Of a stretch of 64,000 nt of DNA, positions 33,953-43,400 are shown in pieces. The DNA is from Clostridiales bacterium (GTDB taxonomy: Bacteria; Bacillota; Clostridia; Peptostreptococcales; Anaerovoracaceae). Positions within the stretch are counted from its first letter, which is position 1; every line of letters begins with the position of its first letter. A program made the position numbers and the translations under genes. The notes under the pieces were generated by a model. That model made no database searches. It was not told the DNA's origin and saw only the letters and a list, made by a program, of their open reading frames with translations. Location of the stretch: contig WRMW01000005.1 in NCBI GenBank assembly GCA_009776955.1, forward strand, positions 41,947 through 105,946. Reading direction: 5' to 3'.

Positions 33953-34129
33953 ATGTTTAATGTTGTAAAACCAAAGCATATAAATAAAACCTTTCGGATG
34001 CCTGCTGAACTGGTAGACAAATTGGAAGCGCTCGCCCAAGACAAAGGTGTTTCTGTCAACAGCCTGATAATACAATGCTGCGAGTACGCCCTGAACAATT
34101 TAGAAAAAGAAAACAGCGAGAACGGTTAA
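33953..34129 (+). CDS. Small ribbon-helix-helix (Arc-type) DNA-binding protein
   Basis: A 58-residue protein. HINKTFRMPAELVDKLEALA forms the beta strand and first helix, and GVSVNSLIIQCCEYALNNL the second helix of an Arc/MetJ-like fold. The ATG at 33953 follows GGAGG at 33941-33945 with 7 nt spacing; a longer reading from 33902 has no such site. Such proteins are often antitoxins or autoregulators, but no toxin-like partner follows: the next gene is argF on the other strand. It shares the AT-rich patch with the membrane protein upstream. Confidence 0.75.
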   Translation: MFNVVKPKHINKTFRMPAELVDKLEALAQDKGVSVNSLIIQCCEYALNNLEKENSENG

Positions 34130-34144
34130 GCCCTTTTGCTCAGC

Positions 34145-35140
34145 CTACGCCTCCCCCAGCGTCGCCACCATCACAGCCTTGATCGTATGCAGCCGGTTTT
34201 CCGCCTCGTCAAAGACCACTGAGCGGGGGCCGCTGAACACCTCGTCCGTCACCTCGCGTATGTCATAGCCGAGCTCCCGTTGCTTTTGTGCCATGGTCGT
34301 TTCGAAGTCGTGGAATGACGGCAGGCAATGCATGAAAATAATATCGGGATTTCCTGTGGCGTCCAGCATCTCCTGCGTGACGCGGTAGGGCGTCAGCAGC
34401 CTTACGCGCTCGGGTATCTGGTCCTCTTCGCCCATCGACGCCCAAATGTCCGTATATATGACATCGGCACCTTTGAGGCACGCAGGGTCGGAAGTCCACT
34501 CGATTTTGGCGCCCGTGGCCTCCGCCACCGCCGTGGCTCGCCCCACAAGCCCTTCGTCCGGCGCAAGCTCGTCCGGCCCATATGCCACAAAATGCATCCC
34601 CATTTTCGCGCAGCCGTACATCCACGCATACGACATATTGTTGCGGATGTCGCCGCAAAAGACGACCTTGACTTCGGCCAACGGCTTCTTCACATATTCC
34701 TCGACCGTCATAATGTCCGCTAGTATCTGCGTCGGGTGGTCTTCGTCGGTAAGCCCGTTCCAGACAGGCACGCCCGAATACTCCGCAAGGTCTCTCACCG
34801 TGTCCTGCGAAAACCCCCTGTATTCTATGCCGTGATAGTATCTGCCGAACAACAGGGCGCTGTCCTTCGCGCTTTCCTTGGCTCCGAACTGTGACGAGCC
34901 TGGCCCCATATAGGTGACATCCGCCCCTTCCTCGATGGCCCCAAGCTCAAAGGCCGCGCGAGTCCGTGACGATGTCTTCTCAAAAATCAGCAAGATATTC
35001 TTGCCCGCCAGCGAAGTCCCGCGCTCGCCAGCTTTACGCTTGCGCTTCAATTCCACCGAAAGGTCGAGCAGATAGCGTATCTCCTCCGGCGAACAGTCCA
35101 TCAATGTCAAAAAACTGCGTCCCTTCAAATTCACGGTCAT
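34145..35140 (-). CDS. argF: Ornithine carbamoyltransferase
   Basis: A 331-residue enzyme joining carbamoyl phosphate and ornithine to citrulline. The carbamoyl phosphate loop is EKTSSRTRAAFE (residues about 54-66), DEDHPTQILAD follows, and MHCLPSFHD near the C-terminus is the ornithine-binding cysteine motif. Complete length. The ATG at 35140 is preceded by GGAGGTG; an upstream ATG at 35161 would leave that site inside the gene. Anabolic (ArgF) and catabolic (ArcB) roles cannot be separated by sequence here: no arc or arg neighbours are present. Confidence 0.9.
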   Translation of the reverse strand: MTVNLKGRSFLTLMDCSPEEIRYLLDLSVELKRKRKAGERGTSLAGKNILLIFEKTSSRTRAAFELGAIEEGADVTYMGPGSSQFGAKESAKDSALLFGRYYHGIEYRGFSQDTVRDLAEYSGVPVWNGLTDEDHPTQILADIMTVEEYVKKPLAEVKVVFCGDIRNNMSYAWMYGCAKMGMHFVAYGPDELAPDEGLVGRATAVAEATGAKIEWTSDPACLKGADVIYTDIWASMGEEDQIPERVRLLTPYRVTQEMLDATGNPDIIFMHCLPSFHDFETTMAQKQRELGYDIREVTDEVFSGPRSVVFDEAENRLHTIKAVMVATLGEA

Positions 35141-35196
35141 TTTCACAACACCTCCAAACAAAACATTCTAACATTTTTCTAATGGATAATGGTATG

Positions 35197-35205
35197 TGGT
35201 ATTAT
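35197..35205 (+). promoter_or_regulatory. Extended -10 promoter of glgB, 6 nt before its ATG
   Basis: TGG-TATTAT is followed by six bases and the ATG at 35212. The context TATGTGGTATTATA matches the promoters at 18605 and 26430, but here no ribosome binding site fits, so the glgB mRNA is probably leaderless. Confidence 0.55.
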
Positions 35206-35211
35206 AAACGC

Positions 35212-37245
35212 ATGGAAATGATGGATTGCAATGCGTTTTTGCCGAGCGACCAAGATATCGACGCGTTTTATGCGGGTACGTTCGCACGTGCTGGCGAGCT
35301 TCTTGGGTGCAGATATTTCGTGGGCAGCCCTGGCTCCAGCCCAGGCAGCCCTGGCTTCAGCTCGGACGGCGCCGACCCGAACGGCGCCAACAAAATCCCG
35401 CCCCGCCCCGGCGCCTGGCGGTTTTGCCTATGGGCGCCGAATGCAAAGTCCGTAAGCATCGTAGGCGACTTCAACGGCTGGGACGACGGCCGCCACTATA
35501 TGTACCGCCATCGCGGCCTTTGGCTGTGCTTCATAAGCGAAGCGAAGGCGGGCGACAATTATAAGTACCGCATCGAAGGCGCGGACGGCACCATCGTGCT
35601 GAAAGCAGACCCTTATGCGGTACACGCGGAAACGCCGCCTGGCACCGCTTCAAAAGTCTGGGACGTTTCCGGCTATAAGTGGGGCGACGACAAATGGATA
35701 GAGCGGCGCGAGTCCACAGACCTTTTGCGTTCGCCAGTCTCGATATACGAGCTACACCTTGGTTCGTGGCGCGTAAAGGAAGGCTATGAATTTCCGTCCA
35801 TACGGGAGCTTGCGGACGAGGTCTGTGCCTATGTGAAGGGCATGGGCTTTACGCACATAGAGCTTATGCCCGTCAACGAGTTTCCCTTCGACGGCTCGTG
35901 GGGCTATCAGGTCACGGGGTTTTTTGCGATAACGAGCCGCTTCGGCACGCCACAGGACTTTATGTACTTCGTCGATAAAATGCACCGTGCGGGCATAGGC
36001 GTGCTGGTCGACTGGGTGCCGGCGCATTTCCCTAAGGACACTCACGGTTTGCCCAAGTTCGACGGCACTTGGCTATACGAGCACGAAGACCCCCTGCGCC
36101 GTGAGCATCCGCAATGGGGCACGCACGAGTTCAACTATCACAGGCCTGAGGTCAAAAGTTTTTTGGTTTCCAGCGCGCTGAACCTTGTCGAACGCTACCA
36201 TATCGACGGCCTAAGGGTCGACGCCGTCAGCTCGATGCTCTACCTCGACTATGGCCGCGACGACGGGGCTATCCTAAACGACGACGGCAGCAATGTCGAC
36301 CATGCGGCGGTGGAATTTATCAAAGCGCTCAACGGGACCATTCTCGGCGCTTACCCTGGCACCATGATGGTGGCCGAGGAATCGACGACCTATCCGCTTG
36401 TGACGAGGCCGCCTTACGACGGCGGGCTCGGCTTCACGTTCAAGTGGAACATGGGCTTTATGCACGACACCCTGGACTATATGAAGGGCGACCCGTACTT
36501 CCGCCACGGCGCGCATGACAAGCTGACGTTCTCGATGTATTATGCGTTTTCCGAAAACTATATCCTGCCCTATTCGCACGACGAGGTCGTCCACGGCAAG
36601 GCATCGATGATAGGCAAGATGTTCGGCGAGTACGATGCAAGGTTTTCCGCGCTCAAAACGCTGTACGGCTGGCTTTACGGCCACCCCGGAAAAAAGCTGA
36701 TGTTTATGGGTGCGGAGTTCGGACAGTTCATCGAGTGGGACTACAAAAAAGAGCTAGACTGGTTCTTGTTGGAATACAGCTCCCATGCGGGCATTCAGGA
36801 GTGGGTGCGCGCGTTGAACAAGCTTTACAAGGGACGTAGCGCGCTCTATGCGCGAGACGGTGGATGGGAAGGCTTCAAGTGGCTTAACGTGGAGGATCGC
36901 AAGAACAGCATTTTCGCCTTTTTGCGTTCGGATGGGGACGAGCACGTGGTATGCATATACAATTTTTCCGCAGCCGACTTTGATGCATACGGCGTCGCGA
37001 TGCCTGGCGCAGGCAAGCTGAGGCTATTGCTTTCTAGCGACGACCCTGCCTACAGCGAGCGCCCACCCGCATCCGCATTCCCGCCTCCAGCTCTGATTAT
37101 GCCCAAAAAATCAACGATTGTACGCCCCACCCCCCTTAATGGGCTGCCATATTCCGCCACTCTCGCCCTTCCAAAGATGTCCGCCCTTTTCTATGCCTGG
37201 AAAGAGGAAAAAGTCTTGGGTTTTACGGTTAACGTTAACCCCTAG
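35212..37245 (+). CDS. glgB: 1,4-alpha-glucan branching enzyme
   Basis: A 677-residue GH13 enzyme that adds alpha-1,6 branches to glycogen. Order: a short N-terminus; a Gly/Ser/Pro-rich insert (about 38-60, GSPGSSPGSPGF); a CBM48 domain (about 65-155) with FCLWAPNAKSVSIVGDFNGW; the catalytic barrel with GLRVDAVSSM (nucleophile Asp, about 335), MMVAEES (acid/base Glu, about 387) and YSHDEVVHGK. The C-terminal beta domain is short. I use the ATG at 35212 because the -10 box lies 7 nt upstream and the frame further 5' overlaps argF. It stands 10 kb from the glycogen operon at 47080-56748. Confidence 0.92.
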   Translation: MEMMDCNAFLPSDQDIDAFYAGTFARAGELLGCRYFVGSPGSSPGSPGFSSDGADPNGANKIPPRPGAWRFCLWAPNAKSVSIVGDFNGWDDGRHYMYRHRGLWLCFISEAKAGDNYKYRIEGADGTIVLKADPYAVHAETPPGTASKVWDVSGYKWGDDKWIERRESTDLLRSPVSIYELHLGSWRVKEGYEFPSIRELADEVCAYVKGMGFTHIELMPVNEFPFDGSWGYQVTGFFAITSRFGTPQDFMYFVDKMHRAGIGVLVDWVPAHFPKDTHGLPKFDGTWLYEHEDPLRREHPQWGTHEFNYHRPEVKSFLVSSALNLVERYHIDGLRVDAVSSMLYLDYGRDDGAILNDDGSNVDHAAVEFIKALNGTILGAYPGTMMVAEESTTYPLVTRPPYDGGLGFTFKWNMGFMHDTLDYMKGDPYFRHGAHDKLTFSMYYAFSENYILPYSHDEVVHGKASMIGKMFGEYDARFSALKTLYGWLYGHPGKKLMFMGAEFGQFIEWDYKKELDWFLLEYSSHAGIQEWVRALNKLYKGRSALYARDGGWEGFKWLNVEDRKNSIFAFLRSDGDEHVVCIYNFSAADFDAYGVAMPGAGKLRLLLSSDDPAYSERPPASAFPPPALIMPKKSTIVRPTPLNGLPYSATLALPKMSALFYAWKEEKVLGFTVNVNP

Positions 37246-37273
37246 AAACCAATTGAAATTCTAAGATTTTTGC

Positions 37274-37302
37274 TTGACAACTGAAGCGTTTTGCCGTAAA
37301 AT
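37274..37302 (+). promoter_or_regulatory. Near-consensus promoter of the second giant surface gene
   Basis: TTGACA (37274-37279), a 17-nt spacer and TAAAAT (37297-37302). It is one of the strongest promoters in the window, as expected for an abundant surface protein. Confidence 0.8.
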
Positions 37303-37309
37303 AAACCCT

Positions 37310-37453
37310 GTATCGTCGGAAGTTACCGGCAGTGTTGGCCGGCACCGATTTGACAGAGTTGACAAGTGAGTTGTGAGAGCTTCATCGAAGAAGCAAAAAA
37401 TGAGTAGTTTTGGTAGTTGTAAGGCTGGAAAGTGAGAAAGCTGGTAATCGAAA
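37310..37453 (+). promoter_or_regulatory. Structured 5' leader of the second giant surface gene
   Basis: About 145 nt lie between the predicted start of transcription and the ATG at 37454. Two hairpins can be drawn: CCGGC/GCCGG near 37330 and GCTTC/GAAGC near 37380. Long structured leaders that stabilise the mRNA are known for S-layer genes. No good Shine-Dalgarno box is visible near the ATG. Confidence 0.4.
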
Positions 37454-40400
37454 ATGGGTAGAAAAAAGGCATTGACTAAATTCATTGCGTGGACGCTGAC
37501 GCTGGTTTTGGCGGTGACAATAACACCTCTGAGCGCAGCGGCAGCGGAAATGGCAAGCGAAGGGACTGAATCCTCCGGAATTGTGGGCGATGATGCGTTT
37601 GTTGCTACAGAAAACGATGGCACGGCAGAGGAAGAAGACTCCCTTTCAGCGGACGAAGAAGGGCTTGACGACGGCGACGTCGAAACGGAAGACGGCCTTT
37701 CGGCGATGAATACAGAAGACCTTGTCGAGGCAGATGAAGCTGTTGAGGCAGGGCTTTTTGCTATGGCAGAGGAGGAGCTTGGCATACTGGACGGTGAGCA
37801 CTTCCGTTTCGAAGTGACGATACCTGAGGGCGGCAACAACGCGCGTACCTTCAGAATACCGCTCAGCAGTTGGCTGCGAGGGGGCGTTCTGGGGCTTGAG
37901 GCCTCAAACAAGGCTTACAACTGGGATATCGACTGGGGCGATGGAACGCAAGAATCTGCTTCCCACACAGGTGGCGCCCAAGGCATCGGGGGTGCTCCGA
38001 ACGGAAGCGACAGCCCAGGCATTCCCCACACCTATCAAAACGGGGGCAAGTATATCATCACAATCACGCCGGCAGGCTCTACGGACGCTTGGCTTGCCGC
38101 ATTTGGTTTTTCCAGCGGCGGCTTTGGTGCTAATGCTCAGGAAAACAAGGATAAAGTCACAAAGCTTATAAGCCCCATCACTCCGCTTATGACTCGGGCT
38201 GACGGGGAGGATGGAAGTGTGGCTTCCCTTCCCTCCGCTGAATGGCGATATGCTTTCCGCGGGTGTACAAATCTTGAAATGGGGTCTGAGTTCACATTCT
38301 CAGGCTGGGAGGGCGTCACGGCCGTAGCCGGCGCGTTTGCCCAGGGCATGTTCCAAGATGTCAGTGGCGACGCCTTCACGATGGGCGAAGCATTCAACCT
38401 GCCGCAGGGCATTACGACTGTCGGCGCGAATTTTGCCGCAAGCATGTTCCAGAACTGCAACGGCAACAACTTTGCGATGAACGACGTGTTCAACCTGCCA
38501 AAGGGCATCACTAATGTCGGTAATGCTTTTGCGATGTCCATGTTCTTCAATTGCAATGGCAACGCTTTCGCGATGAACGACGTGTTCAGCATGCCGCAGG
38601 GCATAGAAAGCGTTGGCGACAATTTTGCATCGGGTATGTTCCAGAATTGTAGAGGCTCTGTTTTCACGATGAACGATGTATTCAATCTGCCGCAGCAGAT
38701 TACAGTCGCAGGGACTAGTTTTGCCCAAAGCATGTTTCAGGGTTCAGGTAGCGATGCCTTTGCCATGAACAGCAGATTCAATCTGCCGCAGAACGTAACA
38801 AGCGTCGGATCGGGTTTTGTCCGGTCTATGTTTTTTGAGGCCAGCGGCGAGAGTTTCAGGATAAACAACGTCTTTAAGTTCCCGACCCTTGCTCCGACAC
38901 AGCTCAACCAAGCAGGCGTGTTCATCTCGACTTTCCAAAACATGAACAGCGGCATCTCTTCCCAGGTGCGGTCTGCATCCTCGATTATCGGCGGCAATGC
39001 GTTGCCGACCAGCAATAAAAACACTTTCACAGAAGCCCTGTGTTTTTCCGACCTGCAATATCTTCACGAATACTGGGGAGGCGAAGCCGGAGGCGGTATG
39101 CTGAGCATCGACAATGTCCTGGTCGTCAGCCACAGTGAAATGGCATTCCCCACAAGGCTCTATAGATATACTGCCGACGATGTGGCTCCCTTCACCTTTA
39201 CCGTATACAATCTTGGCATGGATGAAGAGCCGGACTTGGATGTAGAGCTTGACAATGGGGCGGACAGCGGCTTTGTGCTTGGGCTTCCGTCTGACGACGC
39301 AATTCCGGCAGGCGGCAGCCTTACATTCACCGCGGCGCCCAAGCTTGGCTTGGTAGGCGGCGATTATGAGGATTACATCACTGTCAGCGCGTCAAGCGGC
39401 TCTGAGGTGAAGATTTTCCTGTCTTTCAGCGTGGTGCTTATTCTGGCCAAGGAGCTGGAAGAAAGCGATTTGGTGAAAAGCGCGAAGCACCCGGAAATGG
39501 TTGCGGCTTTTGTTGAGGACAAGGTTTATGACGGCAAAAACACGGCAGACGTCACGATAGAGATAAAGCCGGACAGCCTAGTGGAAGATTTAGAAGATGT
39601 GTCCATCAAAGTGACAGCCGAGTTTGCGGACACGAAAGCTGCAGGCGACGGCAAGGATGCCGGCGAAGGCAAGGAAGTGAAGATAACCGCCTGGTCGCTT
39701 TCAGGCACGGACAAAAACCTCTATTCGCTACCCGAGCTTGACAGCGTGACGATCGAACGCATCACTGCTGACATCGCGAAGAAGGCGCTTACAGGCATAA
39801 CGGTTGTGGCCGAGAGCAAAATCTATGACGGCAATGCGGATGTCCCCAAAATCTCTGCCGAGCTGTCGTATGCAAACGGTGTTGTCGCCATAGACGATGC
39901 AGAGGACGAGGTAAGCATAAAGCTTGACAACGTTGCATTCTCGTCCAAGGACGCAGACGACAATATCAGCATAGACTATGACTGGAGCCTTGAAGGTTTT
40001 GACGCAGGGAACTATGAGCTTCCGAGGACAAAGCCTGTTGCACAGGCGGATATCCTCCACAGAGCGCTTATTGTCGAAACGGGCGACCCGAAAGACGGCG
40101 GCTACTACATAGCAAAGACATATGACGGGACGGAAGACCCTGGTGAAAGAAGAGGGGAGTTCTCGATAGTCTGCGAAGTCGGTCAAGGCATTGTGGAGGG
40201 AGAGGACGTAAACATCCTGGATATCAGGTATCCTTACCCTGAAGCCGGTGTCGGCTCGTACCCCATTGACGTGACCATTTCTCTTTATGGCGACGACGCA
40301 CACAACTACCATCTTGCGGACTCCAGCCTTGTAGCGGTTGGGCATATAGAGAAAGCGTCTTTCATACTGCAGGATGAGGTGTTGCATGTGCCGCCGAGAG

Positions 40401-43400
40401 GAAAGGCAAGCCTTGACGTCTCCTCGCTTGTCGCAGAGATACTGAATGACGGCGGTACGCCTGTCTATACCGTAACGGGTGTTGCAGGCGACGATATAAT
40501 AGGAAGCCTTAACAGCGGAAGCACAGGCAGGCTGCCAAGTAGCGGCATGCTTGAGTTTTCCGTTTTGGAAGAAGCGTATATGGGGGATGTCGCATACATT
40601 GCGATAGTCATCTCGGGATTTGACAACTATGAGGACATCTTCTTGACCGTGGACGTGCGGGCGATGGAAGTGGACGCCGAGCCGGTAGACATAAGGATCA
40701 ATGCGGCGGACAAGGTTTACGACGGTGCGCCGATAATCGTGAGCGCAACGGCGCTGTATCACGGCGAGCCGATACAGGGCTTGAACTTCGATATGCTCTA
40801 TACACTGGTTGACTCGAGAGGCGCCACGTTGCAAGGCGCAGATGGCGAGCCTCTCTATATGAGCTCGACGTTGCCGGCGGATGCAGGCCACTATAGGGTA
40901 AGCGCAAGCGTCAATACGAGATTCTATGTCGGCACGATGAGCCGCATCATCACCGTACATCAAAGGCAGGTCCGCGTGACCACGCCGGATATCGAGCTTG
41001 GGTTGGGCCAAGCGTTCCCGTCGCTCCCGCTTCCTGTAAGCTATAGCGGATTTGTGGGCAGGGACACGCCATCAAATGCGCTTGCGGCGACCGCGCAGGC
41101 TGTTTATTCCACAAATCCGAGCGTCTCAAACATCTACGCCATATATTTTGAGCCGGAGGCCGAACTGAGAGGTTGGACATCGAGCCAATCGGGCACGCTT
41201 GCCGCTTCATTTGGCACGCCGGCATCAAACTATCGCCTTGTCCACACGAATGGAAGGCTGACGAGGCAGACGCTGACATCCATAAGGCTTGGGCCGACCC
41301 ATGCCAAGGCAGGCGATGCAGACACCCCAATCCTTTTGGAAGCGTTTTTCGCCCCGGAAGTGTTCGATTATGAGAACATCAAGTGGGCTGTCTGCAATAC
41401 GACAGATGGCCTGGAGATGGTGGAAGGCAGCGAAGGCCAGTGGGGATATATGGACGTGCCCGGCACAGATCAAGGGACGTTCGTGCCTTTGCTCAGGCTT
41501 ATGCCGAATGCAGACAACAAAAGCGTGAATGTGTTCGCTATGAAGGACGCGCTTGACACAGCACGCACCATAAGCGTAAGCGCTGAGTACGATGGGCGGT
41601 ATACGGCACGGGCGACCATAGAGATACTGCCGAACGTAGGGCTGCCTAACGAGGGCGATCTGGTGACCTCGGTGAAGGTGCTTGACTCCGCGGTGACGGT
41701 GAACAGGGCTGCTGAGCGCGGCACTTTCACTCCTATACTTATTACGCAGCAGCGGGCTGTCGACAAAGGGCTGTCTGGTTTTAGCCCGGATAACGTGACG
41801 GCAAAAGACGAGCAGGCAGCGGTCGGAGCGTCATTGCCCGAGATAGCGGCGATGAGGATAGTCGGTTCGAACGGCCGCCCTGTGGCGGGATATGACGTGA
41901 GGATGACCCCAGAAGATGAGCGCTTTGTAGAGATAAGCGCGGATGCCTCCGCCCGGAGTGCGAAGAACGTAAGTTTGCAGATACTGCGGTCAGGCATAGA
42001 TGCCAAAGATGCGTCGGACGACTGGATCGAGGCGAACTGGACATCGGACAATATGGTAGACGTAACGGGCACATTCAGCTTGACGGTTTCAGACAAATTC
42101 CCGAGCGTGACCTTGCGCCTAGGCGATTTGAATCTGGCTTTCCCGACCGTGAGCACCACTGTGACGGCCACGAGCACGGCAGGCTCGGTAAGCATAATTG
42201 GCATAAACGACAGCACGGCCGCATTCACGGGCAATATCGCATTTGCACAGGGGGCTGTTTCTGGGACAGGCGCCTTGAGCCTGGTATTGCGGGAACAAGG
42301 AAGCGCCTTTGCAGCGTCCGAGGCTGTGCTTACGCGAACTGGCACACAGAAGGGCCAGGCGAGGGTGCAGGTGGAAGGCTTCAAGGAGCAGGTTGTAAAC
42401 CTGAATGTGCGAGTGGTCAATTCACAGCCCAGTGTGAGGTTGAGCAGAACCTCTATCCCGTTGCACTATGTGAATACAGAACAGTCTGTGACAAACCCGA
42501 ACGGTCTTGAGTACCGTGACTTTGTGCCCGCTGTGATAAACCTTTTGTCAGGCGTGCGGACCAGGGATTTCGAGGATAATTACAAAGTCAAAGACGTGGG
42601 GCTGAATCCAGACCACGCAGCGAGCAAGCGGATGATGGACTTGGGCTATCTGTCTGTGGACTATAGCCAAAAGGAGCCAGGCGTGATAAGGCTTACGCCA
42701 AAGTCCATAGATATATCGCGAAGCCTGCAGCTTAGGGTTGTCTTTGAGGATCCAGCGTTTGGCGACGACCAGGACAACCCGGACAGCTTCACCAATTTCC
42801 GCAACTTGAGCCTGACAGTGAATATGATCCAGACAAACAGCCTGAATATCACAAACAGGGCAACCCCCACCACTGTGAACAGAAACCATGTGGGCATGCC
42901 GCACGAAAACGAAGCCGTGGTACGGGAGATTCCGATTGGGCTGAACGCGGCAAATATAGCACTGGATGATTGGGCGATTCAAGGTGATGTGATGAGGACT
43001 GGCAGCACAAGGGCTTCGTGGCTGAATGAAGCCGAGCGGCCGCCGCTTGAGCTTCTGGACGGAAATGGCGACGTCATTCCTCCGGTGCAAGTGGTTCCGT
43101 ACATTGACACGAACGAAACGACCGGTGTGATGACCAGCGGCATAAGGCTGGTTGCAAACAGGGCGGCGCTGGAAGACCTTATGGAGCGCGGCAAATTGAA
43201 TCCATACAATCCAGACACCAAATTCCGCAATATGACATACAGGATGAATATAGGCTCGAACAAGATAAGGACTGCAAGCGGCACCCCCCGCACCTTTGCG
43301 GTCAACCTGACATTTACCGACAACAATGCGAGCTTTACCGTCAGCCTGAACAGCAGGACCAGGATAGACGTAGCAAACCCTGAGTCCTTCCAGACAGCTA

